A stretch of DNA of 64,000 nt from Halopseudomonas litoralis (GCF_900105005.1 NZ_LT629748.1:1550001-1614000); one strand, 5' to 3'; counted from the first letter of the stretch, positions 15,713-24,429 are shown. Notes: a model not told the origin generated them from the sequence alone. Made by a program: numbers and translations.

Positions 15713-17711
15713 AGCTGCAGGCAAGCCCGGCGACATACAGCGTGGCATCACGGCATTTGCTCCCGCCCGCGGTTCCGCGCCTGCTATTGCCTTATACGGA
15801 ATCATCGGCCTGGACTTTCGCGTCAAGGATCTTGCTCAGGCGCTGAGCCAATATGCGAGCGCGCCGCATCTGGATATTTATGTCCACTCCGGCGGCGGCA
15901 GCGTCATCGAAGGCTTGGCCATGTACAACATCCTCAGCCGCTTCAAGGGGCATAAGCGCTTTTACGTGGACGGCATAGCCGCCTCGATGATGAGCGTAGT
16001 GCTTTGCGCGGCAGACGAAGTGCATATGCCCGAAAACACGCAGGTCATGATCCACTTGCCGCGCATCGGCCCCAACGAAGGTGGGTTGGTAGCAGACGAT
16101 CTCCGCAACCTGGCCGACGCGCTTGATGATTATGGCGAGAAGATGCTGGCCGCCTATATGCAGCGCACCAAACAGCCGCGAGAGCGGTTGCTCGAATTGA
16201 CGCGTCAGGAAACCTACCTCAGTGCAGCAGAGGCTTTGGAGCTTGGGTTTGCTGATATCGTCATGACGCCACTGGAAATGGTGGCTCAAATTAACCTTGA
16301 TCCACCACCCGAGGAGGCTTCCATGCCTAACCCTACCGTTGTAAACAATCCGGCCGTTGAGCCGCATCAGGAGCCTACAGTGCCGAACACCCCTCAGCCT
16401 CAAGCGCAGGCAGAACCTGTAGTAAGCGAAGCCGGCATCCGCGCCCAACTGCAAGCAGAAGAAACCAGCCGCCGCGCCGGCATCACCGCTGCCTTCGGAG
16501 CCTTTGCCCAGCCGCATGCAGAGCTGCTGAACGCTTGCCTACTGGACAGTACGATCACCGCCGAACAGGCCCAGATCAAGTTACTGGCCAAGCTGGGCGA
16601 AGACACCACCCCGTCCGCACCGCCGGCCAACCCGGCTACTCACATTCATGCCGGTAACGGCAACATCATCGGCGACTCGGTGCGCAACGCCATCGAAGCC
16701 CGTGCCATGATGGCCGCTGTCGAGGCCAGCAACCAGTTCGCGGGCATGAGCCTGGGCGAGCTGGCACGTGCGTCCCTGAGCCATCGCGGTATCAGCTTCG
16801 CCGGCATGGACCGCCTCGGTATCGTCGGCCTGGCCTTCACTCACTCCAGCTCCGACTTCGGCAATTTGCTGGCCGACGTGGCGCATAAGTCCATGCTCAA
16901 AGGCTTCGGTGAATCTGCTGAAACCTTCACCGAGTGGACCGCCAAGGGAACGCTGACGGACTTCCGTGCAAGCAAGCGCGTTGATTTGTCCACCTTCCCG
17001 AATCTGGACAAGGTGCCCGAAGGCGCTGAGTACAAGTACGGCACCGTTGGCGATACCGGCGAGCAGATCATGTTGGCCACCTACGGCAAGCTCTTCAGCA
17101 TCACCCGGCAGGCCGTCATCAACGACGACCTGAGCGCGCTGACCCGTATCCCGCAGCTGATGGGCCGTGCGGCAATCCGCACCGTGGGTGATCTGGTCTA
17201 TGCCGTGTTGACCGGAAACCCGCAGATGGCCGACGGTAAGGCGCTGTTCCACGCGGACCACAAGAACCTGCTGGCCGGAGCCGGGCTGTCCATCGCTAAC
17301 ATCGGCAAGGGCATGCAGCAGATGCGCACCCAGAAGGATGGCAAGGCCACCCTGGACATCCGTCCGAAGTACCTGCTGACCCCGGTGGCGCTGGAGCCGA
17401 CAGCTATTGCGCTGCTGGCTGCCGAGTTCGACCCGGCACTGGTCGATGCCAAGGTGCCGAACCCGGTGCGCAACAAGCTACAGGTGATCTCCGACCCGCG
17501 CCTGGATGATTTCAATGCCACCACCAGCTTCATGCTGGCGGATCAGTCCATGTACGACACCATCGAGGTGGCCTACCTGGACGGCAACGACAAACCCTAC
17601 CTAGAGCAGACTCAGGGCTTCACCGTTGACGGCGCAGCCTTCAAGGTGCGCATTGATGCCGGTGTGGCTCCGCTGAGTCACCGCACCATGGTTAAGATGC
17701 CCGGCGCCTGA
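15693..17711 (+). CDS. ClpP-like prohead protease / major capsid protein fusion
   Basis: The 672 residues combine two functions. Residues 1-200 are a ClpP-fold protease with Ser98 (GIAASMMSV), His121 (MIHLPR) and a probable third residue Asp near 147. After a Pro/Gln-rich linker and scaffold-like helix (about 210-310), residues 320-672 form an HK97-fold capsid subunit (FGNLLADVAHKSMLKGF, TLTDFRASKRVDLSTFPNLDKVPEGAEY, LFSITRQAVINDDLSALTRIP). Protease cleavage would release the capsid protein during prohead maturation, replacing the separate lambda C and E genes. Confidence 0.93.
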   Translation: MPTQISRAAGKPGDIQRGITAFAPARGSAPAIALYGIIGLDFRVKDLAQALSQYASAPHLDIYVHSGGGSVIEGLAMYNILSRFKGHKRFYVDGIAASMMSVVLCAADEVHMPENTQVMIHLPRIGPNEGGLVADDLRNLADALDDYGEKMLAAYMQRTKQPRERLLELTRQETYLSAAEALELGFADIVMTPLEMVAQINLDPPPEEASMPNPTVVNNPAVEPHQEPTVPNTPQPQAQAEPVVSEAGIRAQLQAEETSRRAGITAAFGAFAQPHAELLNACLLDSTITAEQAQIKLLAKLGEDTTPSAPPANPATHIHAGNGNIIGDSVRNAIEARAMMAAVEASNQFAGMSLGELARASLSHRGISFAGMDRLGIVGLAFTHSSSDFGNLLADVAHKSMLKGFGESAETFTEWTAKGTLTDFRASKRVDLSTFPNLDKVPEGAEYKYGTVGDTGEQIMLATYGKLFSITRQAVINDDLSALTRIPQLMGRAAIRTVGDLVYAVLTGNPQMADGKALFHADHKNLLAGAGLSIANIGKGMQQMRTQKDGKATLDIRPKYLLTPVALEPTAIALLAAEFDPALVDAKVPNPVRNKLQVISDPRLDDFNATTSFMLADQSMYDTIEVAYLDGNDKPYLEQTQGFTVDGAAFKVRIDAGVAPLSHRTMVKMPGA

Positions 17712-17732
17712 TAGCCCAGCTGTAACCCCTTC

Positions 17733-17768
17733 GACGAAAGCCCGCCCCGTGCGGGCTTCGTCGTTTCT
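17733..17768 (+). terminator. Hairpin terminator after the capsid gene
   Basis: CGACGAAAGCCCGC pairs with GCGGGCTTCGTCG around a 5-base loop, followed by TTTCT. The near-perfect stem suits an intrinsic terminator that raises capsid mRNA level relative to downstream genes. Transcription of the tail genes would need read-through under Q. Confidence 0.65.
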
Positions 17769-17794
17769 GAACTCGCCAAATGAGGATTGATCCC

Positions 17795-18109
17795 ATGGCC
17801 AAGAATTACATCCAGGACGGCAGCGTCCTTACTCTGATCGCCCCTGCCGGCGGCGTGAAATCGGGCGGTATCTATGCCATCGGTACGCTGGTAGTGGTTG
17901 CGGTGGCTGACGCGGCCGCCGGTGAGAGCTTCGCTGGTCATCCCGGTGGCGTCTGGTCTGTGCCCGCTGCCAGCGGCCTGACTGCTGGCGCGGCTGTTGG
18001 GCTGGCTGATGGTGGGCTTGTTGCGGCTGCCACTGAGGGCGCGGTCGCCTGCGGCAAGCTGGTCACCGATGAAGCCGGCGGCACCGCCAACCTGCTGCTG
18101 ATCAACTGA
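17795..18109 (+). CDS. DUF2190 capsid decoration protein
   Basis: This 104-residue protein has the DUF2190 pattern of short beta strands and many Ala/Gly (SVLTLIAPAGGVKSGGIYAIGTLVVVAV...GVWSVPAASG..AGAAVGLADGG). Such proteins follow the capsid gene and decorate or cement the shell, like lambda gpD. The start is ATG 17795. The stop overlaps the next ATG (TGATG). Confidence 0.85.
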   Translation: MAKNYIQDGSVLTLIAPAGGVKSGGIYAIGTLVVVAVADAAAGESFAGHPGGVWSVPAASGLTAGAAVGLADGGLVAAATEGAVACGKLVTDEAGGTANLLLIN

Positions 18110-18426
18110 TGGCGCCCCGGTTCGCCAGACTCATGCAGCGCATGCATGCGGTCGGGGCTGATCGTCTTAGCGACAGCCAGGGCGATTATCTTGACCGTAA
18201 CGGCGCGGTACTGGCGACCGAGCTGGCGCTGATCATCGACAAGGACGTCGATCGGGTGGATATGGTCAGCGGCGCGGTAGATCGCGGGATAACCGTCGCT
18301 GTGCTGCATGGTCTTATCCAGCCACTCGACCGCAAAGGTGCGTTTGTTGTGGATGGAAAAACGCTCCACATCGATGGCATCGCCGAAGACGACGGCCACC
18401 TGATCACCTTCTACGTGGTGCCCTGA
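18109..18426 (+). CDS. Head-tail joining protein (gpFII-like)
   Basis: This 105-residue protein lies between decoration and tail genes. The sequence is beta-rich (AVLATELALIIDKDVDRVDMVSG, GAFVVDGKTLHIDGIAEDDGHLITFYVV), resembling the FII/head-tail attachment family. The assignment rests on size, order and general similarity. It abuts the next gene with one base between stop and start. Confidence 0.7.
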   Translation: MAPRFARLMQRMHAVGADRLSDSQGDYLDRNGAVLATELALIIDKDVDRVDMVSGAVDRGITVAVLHGLIQPLDRKGAFVVDGKTLHIDGIAEDDGHLITFYVVP

Positions 18427-18427
18427 C

Positions 18428-18865
18428 ATGGAATACGAGATGCAGAACACCATCTTCACCGATCTGCTGACCCGCCTAGGCACGCTGCCCGAGTGGGGTC
18501 TGTTGGTAGAGGAAGATAACGTGCTGCGCGTCATCGACTCAGACGACCCCATGCTGCCCGATAGCTTCATCATCGTGCAGCCGGGCATCACCGAGGAAAT
18601 CGAGCGGGCAGGGCAAGGCAGCATCCGCGAGCGCTGGACGCTGAACATCACACCCATCACTCGCAATCGCAACGCAGGCCCGGCCCTGCGCAACGTGCGG
18701 GTATTGATCAAGCGGCTACTCACAGGTCAGCAGGGCGGCTTTGGCATCCCCGGCCTGCAGGCAGTCGCCTTCATGCCAGAAACCCCCATGCTGGCCGGCC
18801 CTGGCCAGCGCTGGTCAGCCCATGTCATGCCCTTGCAAATCACCTACGTCCAACCCCTGAAATAA
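18428..18865 (+). CDS. Tail terminator-like protein (gpU position)
   Basis: This 145-residue protein starts MEYEMQNTIFTDLLTRLGTLPEWG. It contains RWTLNITPITRNRNAGPALRNVRVLIKRLLTG and a C-terminal strand YVQPLK. Size and order match lambda U / minor tail terminators, which cap the growing tail tube. It precedes the tail tube gene by one small ORF. Confidence 0.65.
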   Translation: MEYEMQNTIFTDLLTRLGTLPEWGLLVEEDNVLRVIDSDDPMLPDSFIIVQPGITEEIERAGQGSIRERWTLNITPITRNRNAGPALRNVRVLIKRLLTGQQGGFGIPGLQAVAFMPETPMLAGPGQRWSAHVMPLQITYVQPLK

Positions 18866-18877
18866 CCGGAGGCAGTC

Positions 18878-19069
18878 ATGCCCAAAGCAAATATCACCCA
18901 GGCGTTTCACTTCGCCAAGGGCGGAGAAGTCCTGCTCTTCAAGAAAGGCGAGCAGGATCTGCCAGCCGACGCGCTCGAGCACGCGATCAAGCACGGCTAT
19001 GCGAAAGCTGGCGCCGTCCACCAAACCAAGGCTGAGCCCGCCCCGGCCGCGCCCAAAGACAAGCAATAA
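18878..19069 (+). CDS. Small tail-region protein of unknown function
   Basis: This 63-residue protein (QAFHFAKGGEVLLFKKGEQDLPADALEHAIKHGYAK) ends in an Ala/Pro/Lys tail. It has a good RBS (cggaggc, 18868-18874). Comparable small genes are often found between tail terminator and tube genes in Pseudomonas phages. The role is unknown. Confidence 0.65.
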   Translation: MPKANITQAFHFAKGGEVLLFKKGEQDLPADALEHAIKHGYAKAGAVHQTKAEPAPAAPKDKQ

Positions 19070-19081
19070 GCGGAGGCCACC

Positions 19082-19834
19082 ATGGCACAAGCAGATCGTT
19101 CGTTCATCGGTGAGGGCATCATCTACGCCCGCGCCTATCAGTCTCAGGACCCGCTGCTCGATATCGGTAACTGCGACCAATTCAACATTGCCTGGGCAAC
19201 CAACCGCCAGGCGCTGCCCAATTACCGTGGCGGCGGTGGTAACCGCAACGTGCAGGAGCGCATCACTGACGTAACCGCCACCATCGGCATGTATGACCTG
19301 ACTCCGGAAAACGTCGCCCGGGTAACGCGCTCCACGATCACCGCTGCCACCACCGATGCGATTACCGATGAGTTGTTGATCGGTGCCGGCGTCCAGGGTG
19401 AGCTGATACCGTTCAAACATCTGCCTGATCTGGCTGAGACCATTACTGTCAAAGGTGCTGATGATGAAGCGCTGGCAGTCGGCACGGATTATCAGCTGAA
19501 CCCACACGGCATTATCGTGTTGGCCAGCGGCAAGATCACAGCCGCCGGCGTCAAAGCCAGTTACACGCCTCGCGCTGCCAGCGTGCTGCAAATGATGACC
19601 ACCTCGGCAGTCGAGCTGGAAATCTACATCGCCGGTCTCAACGACGCGCAATCAGGCGAGCCGTTCAGCCTTCGCCCGCGCCGGGTCAAATTCGGCATGC
19701 TGAGTCAGATGTCGGTGCTGGGGCAGGAATACCTGAAGCTGGAAGGCCCGGCAGAGCTGCTGGCCGATGACACCATCATCGCCACCGACATCTCCAAGTT
19801 CTGCGAGATGCAGTTGGTAACGAAAGTGGCCTGA
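19082..19834 (+). CDS. Major tail (tube) protein
   Basis: This 250-residue protein has a repeated beta pattern of tube subunits (FIGEGIIYARAYQSQDPLLDIGNCDQF, ASYTPRAASVLQMMTTSAVELEIYIAGLNDAQSG, RVKFGMLSQMSVLGQEYLKLEGPAELLADDTI). Order (after the terminator-like gene, before chaperone/tape measure) supports the tail tube role. The RBS gcggaggcc ends six bases before ATG 19082. Confidence 0.75.
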   Translation: MAQADRSFIGEGIIYARAYQSQDPLLDIGNCDQFNIAWATNRQALPNYRGGGGNRNVQERITDVTATIGMYDLTPENVARVTRSTITAATTDAITDELLIGAGVQGELIPFKHLPDLAETITVKGADDEALAVGTDYQLNPHGIIVLASGKITAAGVKASYTPRAASVLQMMTTSAVELEIYIAGLNDAQSGEPFSLRPRRVKFGMLSQMSVLGQEYLKLEGPAELLADDTIIATDISKFCEMQLVTKVA

Positions 19835-19850
19835 TGCCATAAGGTGGGGT

Positions 19851-19886
19851 ATGGTTTCCCTCTTGATAAACAGGAAGGGAAACCAT
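19851..19886 (+). promoter_or_regulatory. 11-bp hairpin that buries the RBS of the PH-domain moron
   Basis: ATGGTTTCCCT (19851-19861) and AGGGAAACCAT (19876-19886) are perfect inverted repeats with a 14-base loop. The right arm contains most of the RBS (AGGAAGGGA, 19872-19880) and ends at the base before start codon ATG 19887. In mRNA this stem would block ribosome entry. Confidence 0.75.
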
Positions 19887-20483
19887 ATGCAGCAGTGCCC
19901 CAAATGTACGCATGATTTAACCTTGGCAGAACAGGAGGCTGCGGACGGTCAATGTCCGCAGTGCGGCATCTATTTTGCGAAGTTTTTTGAACAAGCCCGG
20001 CGAGCTCTGGCCGGCGAGCCTGTACCAACACGGAGTCGCTCAAACGGGCGCCCCAAGCTAAGAACAACTGATGGGGTGCCTTCTTATATCAAGGAGTCCT
20101 TGTCGGCCGGAGAGACTGTAGAGGCAGTGTTCCGCCTGCACTGGATTGCTTGGGTGCCAACCGTGCTATGGCTGATAGCATCGCTTTTCACTCTGGGCTT
20201 TCTTCTGCCGCTGGCTATTTTCTACTGGCTGAAAACAAGGGCAATTCAGCAGGCAGTGACTTCGCACCGAGTGATTTACAAGTCAGGCATCATCAGTCGC
20301 CGCACCGAAGAAATGCGCATTACTTCTATTGAGACCGTGGAGCTTCGCCAAGGCGTGCTGGGGAGGCTGTTAGGATTCGGCAATGTCCGGGTGACCGGGC
20401 GAGGCAGCAGCGATGTAGTCATTCAACGCATCGGCGATCCCATTGACGTGAAGCGCCGTATAGAGCAGATCAGGTTTGACTGA
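19887..20483 (+). CDS. Zinc-ribbon plus PH-domain (bPH2/YdbT-like) membrane protein, likely moron
   Basis: This ~198-residue protein has an N-terminal zinc ribbon with CPKC (4-7) and CPQC (23-26). A hydrophobic hairpin spans about 86-115 (WIAWVPTVLWLIASLFTLGFLLPLAIFYWL). The bPH2 domain reads SHRVIYKSGIISRRTEEMRITSIETVELRQGVLGRLLGFGNVRVTGRG. It is not a virion protein type and interrupts the tail genes. This placement, with its own hairpin-controlled RBS, is typical of a moron expressed from the lysogen. The effect on the host membrane is unknown. Confidence 0.8.
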   Translation: MQQCPKCTHDLTLAEQEAADGQCPQCGIYFAKFFEQARRALAGEPVPTRSRSNGRPKLRTTDGVPSYIKESLSAGETVEAVFRLHWIAWVPTVLWLIASLFTLGFLLPLAIFYWLKTRAIQQAVTSHRVIYKSGIISRRTEEMRITSIETVELRQGVLGRLLGFGNVRVTGRGSSDVVIQRIGDPIDVKRRIEQIRFD

Positions 20484-20535
20484 GGGATTTAGAAGCGGTG
20501 GGTGGCTGCAGCGGGAGGCGGAGCAGGCTGGCGCC

Positions 20536-20787
20536 ATGAGCGATGAAGACATGTATCGGGTCTATGTGCTGACCTGCCATTTCAATGCGCTGTTTGAAAT
20601 ATTCAATAAGTACGACATGTACCAGAGCCTGAGGGCGCTGGGCTCACGGGCCGGCATAGAAATGATTGACCATTTCAAGGACGGACACTTCCAGTCCTCT
20701 GTGCTGCGCAGGACCTATGAGAGAGCCATGGAAGCTTGCCGCCGCAAGGCAGCGGAAGACAGCATCCCTGCGGCGCTCACAGCTTAA
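20536..20787 (+). CDS. Small protein between tail tube and tape measure, possible tail chaperone
   Basis: The 83 residues from ATG 20536 (RBS ggaggcggag, 20515-20524, spacing on the long side) are mostly helical: EDMYRVYVLTCHFNALFEIFNKYDMYQSLRALGSRAGIEMIDHFKDGHF. It occupies the place of tail assembly chaperone G. There is no visible frameshift extension, so the function is a positional guess. It may instead belong with the moron upstream. It ends at an intrinsic terminator. Confidence 0.5.
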   Translation: MSDEDMYRVYVLTCHFNALFEIFNKYDMYQSLRALGSRAGIEMIDHFKDGHFQSSVLRRTYERAMEACRRKAAEDSIPAALTA

Positions 20788-20806
20788 GCCTTTCAACTAA
20801 CAACGA

Positions 20807-20826
20807 CCCGCCCCGGCGGGTTTTTT
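20807..20826 (+). terminator. Intrinsic terminator before the tape measure gene
   Basis: CCCGCC (20807-20812) and GGCGGG (20815-20820), followed by six T. It sits 20 bases before the tape measure ATG and closes the moron/small-gene segment. Confidence 0.85.
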
Positions 20827-20844
20827 ATTGCCCGGAGTTTATCC

Positions 20845-23800
20845 ATGGCCATTAAAGACCGCCTGATTCAGTTCGTTCTGAGAGGCAAAGACGAGCTGTC
20901 GCCGGAGGCCAAGAAATCTGCCGAGGCGCTGGACAAGGTACGCACCGCAGGCAAAGAGCTGACCGAAGAGCTCGACAAGGCCAAAGGTGCGCAGGGGCTC
21001 GCGTTTACCCTGCGGACAACCAGCGAAGCCACGGAGCGCGCTCGCACTACGCTGGAGCGCACCGAGAAAAAAGCCGCCGACCTTCGGGAAGAGCTGAACC
21101 AGAGTCCCAAAAGCAAAGGGTTGGCTGACTCCCTGCGTGCTGCTGAGCGGGAAGCGGCCCGCGCCGGTCGGCAGTTGGACAAGCTGACGGCGGAAACCAA
21201 GAAGACCGAGGACGCGGCGCAGGCGGCGGGTATCGATACCCGCAAGCTGGCTGACGAAGAACTCCGGCTTGCGGCCGAGGTCGACAAGGCCAAGCGCGCT
21301 GTCACTGACAATACCAAGCATCTCCGCGACATGGAGCGGCAACAGCGCGCGGGTGCCCGCGCCACGGCAGAGCACACCTCCCGGGTCGACTCAGCCAAGA
21401 AAGCCATGGACTCGGCCGGCAAGCGAGTGCTGGCATTTGCCGCCGCCTACGTCTCGCTGAACGCTGCGTTTCGCTTGGTGCAGGGCGGTCTGAACCTGGT
21501 GCGGGACGGCATCCGCTCGATGCTGGATACCGGCAGCGAGTTCGAGCTGATGCAGCAGCGCGTCACCGGGCTCATGGGCAGCATCGAGGAAGGCGAGCGT
21601 GCCACCGCCTGGATCAGCGACTTTGCCAAACAAACAGGGCAACTGATCCCGGATGTGACCGAGGCATTCGCACTGCTCAAAGCCTACGGCCTTGACCCGA
21701 TGGATGGCAGCCTGAAGGCCATCACTGATAAGTCGGTTCAGCTCGGCGGCGGCATGGAGCGCCTGTCAGGCATCACTGCCGCCCTTGGCCAGATGTGGGC
21801 CAAAGAGAAGATCCAGCAGGAAGAAGTGCTGCAGCTCACTGAGCGCGGCGTGGTGGTCTGGCCGCTGCTGGAAAAGGCCATGGGCAAAACTACCGTCCAG
21901 CTGCAGGACATGGCACAGAAAGGCCTGCTGGGGCGTGATGCGGTCAAGCTGCTGATTGATGAGATTGGCAAGTCGGCTGATGGTGCGGCCGCTGAGGGGC
22001 TGGAAACGCTCACCGGCAAGATGAACGGCCTGCGCAATGCCGCTTCTGAGTTCCTGAATCGCATTGCCGAGTCCGGCGCCATGGATGCGGTCAAGGATCG
22101 ACTGTCAGCACTGGCCGACCAGATAGACCGAATGGACCAGGACGGCACGCTGGAGAACCTGGCGCAGGCGCTGAGCGATGCCTTTGTTCAGGGCATTGAG
22201 AAGGTTGAAGAGTTTGCCCAGTCGCTGGGTGCGGTGAACTTCAAACAGCTGGCTGATGACAGTGCCAGCTGGTTCAGAGACTTTGGCCAGCATATCGACG
22301 ATGCGAAAACACGGCTGCAGCTGTTCTTCGCACCCTTCCGCACTCTTTTCAATGGTGTCACATCAGGCATTTCCGTCATCGGCTACACCGTCACTCGGGT
22401 AGCCGATGGCGTACTGCAGGTCATCGGCGCCGTAGCCACGGCAATCCCCGACATGCTGGGTGGCGACAAGCTCCGGGCCGGGGTGCAAAGCGCTCGCAAT
22501 ATGCTGTTCGGAATGCGTGAGGGGTTCGTGGCTCAGATCGAGCAGGACGGACAAGATATCCGCAACGCCTGGGATGTCACGACGCAGCACAGCATTGAAT
22601 CCCAGCAGGATGTCACAGCCGCTGCAGTCGCTGCAGAGCAGGCAAAGCTCGAGGCTGCGCAAGCAACAGCTGCCAAGGTCGATGAGCTAAACGAGCGATT
22701 CAAGCAGGGCGCCCTCGACGCTGCGGTGGCCGGGACTCGGGCAATTACCGACATGGCAGACGCCATGAAGCTGATCGACACTGCATCCACGGTCCAGCAA
22801 CTGGAAGGCCTCAAAGAAGCCCTGCGCGACGCCTATCGCGCCGGCAACATCAGCCAGGAGGAATACAACAACGGCCTCAATCTGACCAACGCCCGCGTCA
22901 AGGAATTGGGCGGCAATGCGTCAACCACCGCTAAGCGCGTGGACGAGATGATCACCGGCCTGGAGACCTTCGCTGATGTCCAGGCAGCGATTGAGGCGTC
23001 CACCACCGAGATGGACATCATCAAGCTCGGCGCCGTCATTAAACAGATGTACACCGACGGCAAGATCACCGCTGAAGAGTACAAAACTGCGCTGGAAGAT
23101 CTGGCAAAAGAGAAGGAGCGGGTTACACAGGCCACTGAAGAGCAAGCCAAAGCCGAGACCCAGCTGACCGAGCGTGTCGAAAAGTCCGTCGATGCACTGG
23201 AGGCCAGAAAGCGCATTACCAATGCGAACAAAGACGCCACCGATGAGGCCTCAGCCAGCGAGACCCGCCGCACCGCCACCATTGAGAAGAGCATCGGCGT
23301 TATGGTCATGGGTGCGCGCAGGATGGCCTACTACGCAGCGGAGGCCGTAGCAGCAGCTGCAAACTCCGAAAAGGCCGAGCAGGCCCGCGCTGACAGTCTC
23401 GTCGAGGGCTACAGCAAGGGTGAGATGAGCATAAGGTCATTCATCGCCCAGGCGAGGACCCTGCAGGGCAGTCTCAACATTGACAGCTCCGCCTTCTCCA
23501 CCCTGGAAAGCGCTATCGCCAGCGCCGAACAGCAGATGCGCTCCCTTGGTGATAGCGCCCGCAGCACGCTGGACGGTGTGCGTGACGAGCTGGATCGGTT
23601 GCAAGGCAACACCGAGGCAATCGAAAAGCGACGCATGGCCAGCCGCCGCCGTGAACTACAAGCACAACTGGCTGAGGCCAAAGCTGCAGGCAACGGGCAG
23701 GCGGTAGGAGATCTGCAGCAGGCCATCGGCATGTTGAGCGCCATCGCATCCGAGACCGCCCAGGTGCGCGAACAGGAAGAGCGCAGCAACCGCCGCGCAC

Positions 23801-23976
23801 CGACCGAGGCCACCGCACCCGGCGCAGGGGCACAGCCAGCAGCCGCAACCGCTGCGCCAACAACCGTCATTCGGCTGGAGTCGGCGCGCGGCAGTGCGGT
23901 TGATGTCGCCGTGCCCCAGGGCCAGGAAGATGCGCTGCTGTCGATACTCGAGCAATCCGGATTGAGGACCATTTGA
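20845..23976 (+). CDS. Tail tape measure protein
   Basis: The 1043 residues are mostly coiled coil at the N-terminus (about 15-160, rich in K/E/A heptads). A tape-measure core with hydrophobic patches follows (VLAFAAAYVSLNAAFRLVQGGLNLV; FELMQQRVTGLMGSIEEGERATAWISDFAKQTG; EEVLQLTERGVVVWPLLEKAMGKT, matching the family signature). Another long helical part ends in an Ala/Pro-rich tail. It sets tail length, here roughly 150 nm by the usual length rule (inference). The stop overlaps the next ATG. Confidence 0.95.
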   Translation: MAIKDRLIQFVLRGKDELSPEAKKSAEALDKVRTAGKELTEELDKAKGAQGLAFTLRTTSEATERARTTLERTEKKAADLREELNQSPKSKGLADSLRAAEREAARAGRQLDKLTAETKKTEDAAQAAGIDTRKLADEELRLAAEVDKAKRAVTDNTKHLRDMERQQRAGARATAEHTSRVDSAKKAMDSAGKRVLAFAAAYVSLNAAFRLVQGGLNLVRDGIRSMLDTGSEFELMQQRVTGLMGSIEEGERATAWISDFAKQTGQLIPDVTEAFALLKAYGLDPMDGSLKAITDKSVQLGGGMERLSGITAALGQMWAKEKIQQEEVLQLTERGVVVWPLLEKAMGKTTVQLQDMAQKGLLGRDAVKLLIDEIGKSADGAAAEGLETLTGKMNGLRNAASEFLNRIAESGAMDAVKDRLSALADQIDRMDQDGTLENLAQALSDAFVQGIEKVEEFAQSLGAVNFKQLADDSASWFRDFGQHIDDAKTRLQLFFAPFRTLFNGVTSGISVIGYTVTRVADGVLQVIGAVATAIPDMLGGDKLRAGVQSARNMLFGMREGFVAQIEQDGQDIRNAWDVTTQHSIESQQDVTAAAVAAEQAKLEAAQATAAKVDELNERFKQGALDAAVAGTRAITDMADAMKLIDTASTVQQLEGLKEALRDAYRAGNISQEEYNNGLNLTNARVKELGGNASTTAKRVDEMITGLETFADVQAAIEASTTEMDIIKLGAVIKQMYTDGKITAEEYKTALEDLAKEKERVTQATEEQAKAETQLTERVEKSVDALEARKRITNANKDATDEASASETRRTATIEKSIGVMVMGARRMAYYAAEAVAAAANSEKAEQARADSLVEGYSKGEMSIRSFIAQARTLQGSLNIDSSAFSTLESAIASAEQQMRSLGDSARSTLDGVRDELDRLQGNTEAIEKRRMASRRRELQAQLAEAKAAGNGQAVGDLQQAIGMLSAIASETAQVREQEERSNRRAPTEATAPGAGAQPAAATAAPTTVIRLESARGSAVDVAVPQGQEDALLSILEQSGLRTI

Positions 23977-24389
23977 TGTACATCACCCTGGACGATGTGC
24001 CGCTGGATGATCAGCTGCAATGGGTCAACGAGTTCGAGCACAACCCGGTGGAGCAGACCCGGGAGCATTCCATCACGGGCGCGCTGCTGGTGCAGGAGGG
24101 CGTCAAACTGTATGGCCGGGAGATCGAGCTGCGTGCCAACGGGGCGGCATGGACGCCGCTGACCGTTGTTCGTCAGCTGGAGGCTCTGCGCAACGAGTTG
24201 GGCCGGGTGATGCTGTTGACGCTCGCTGACGGCCGTCAGCACCACGTCATCTGGAACCGCAGCAATGGCGCATCGCTGACAGCCGAGCCGCTGTTTCGTG
24301 AGGCCTACCCGACTGATGAAAGTCTGTATCTGATCAGCCTGCGCCTGCTGACGGTGGCCCCGCCACCCGAGCCGGACCCAGAGCCATAA
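23976..24389 (+). CDS. Phage tail-associated protein of unknown function (last phage gene)
   Basis: This 137-residue protein starts at ATG 23976, overlapping the tape measure stop. The sequence MYITLDDVPLDDQLQWVNEF...HSITGALLVQEGVKLYGREIELRANGAAW...TVVRQLEALRNELG looks like a baseplate/hub-proximal beta protein of Pseudomonas siphophages. It ends in PPPEPDPEP. It is the final phage gene before the ICE, which makes the tail module incomplete. Confidence 0.65.
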   Translation: MYITLDDVPLDDQLQWVNEFEHNPVEQTREHSITGALLVQEGVKLYGREIELRANGAAWTPLTVVRQLEALRNELGRVMLLTLADGRQHHVIWNRSNGASLTAEPLFREAYPTDESLYLISLRLLTVAPPPEPDPEP

Positions 24390-24403
24390 CCCAACCGCTT
24401 ACC

Positions 24404-24429
24404 AACCCGCCCCGTGCGGGTTTTTTTAT
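24404..24429 (+). terminator. Intrinsic terminator at the phage/ICE junction
   Basis: CCCGC (24406-24410) pairs with GCGGG (24416-24420), extended by AA/TT, with seven T (24421-24427). The T-run ends in TTTTTTAT (24422-24429). This fits the TTTTTYRT attachment consensus recalled for Tn4371-family ICEs, so the terminator probably doubles as attL. Confidence 0.75.

Larger units (their letters stand above)
1..24428. mobile_element. Lambdoid (cos-type siphovirus) prophage, truncated at both window and ICE side
   Basis: Gene order is repressor/cro switch, replication O/P, RusA, Q, holins, terminase small and large, portal, protease/capsid, head-tail joining, tail tube, tape measure, one further tail gene. 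This is the lambda-type order. The left end lies outside the window. On the right the module stops after one gene downstream of the tape measure, at an intrinsic terminator; the distal tail genes (lambda L, K, I, J and fibre equivalents) are absent and ICE DNA begins. Either the ICE inserted into the prophage, with the remaining tail beyond the window, or the tail was lost. Confidence 0.9.

Noticed and set aside
20536..20787. Anti-CRISPR/aca locus in the tail region
   Set aside because: The small protein has no HTH like Aca and no resemblance to a known anti-CRISPR that I can recognise.
21000..24000. Long minus-strand frames opposite the tape measure gene
   Set aside because: They are Ser/Arg/Ala-rich antisense frames created by codon bias of the real gene.
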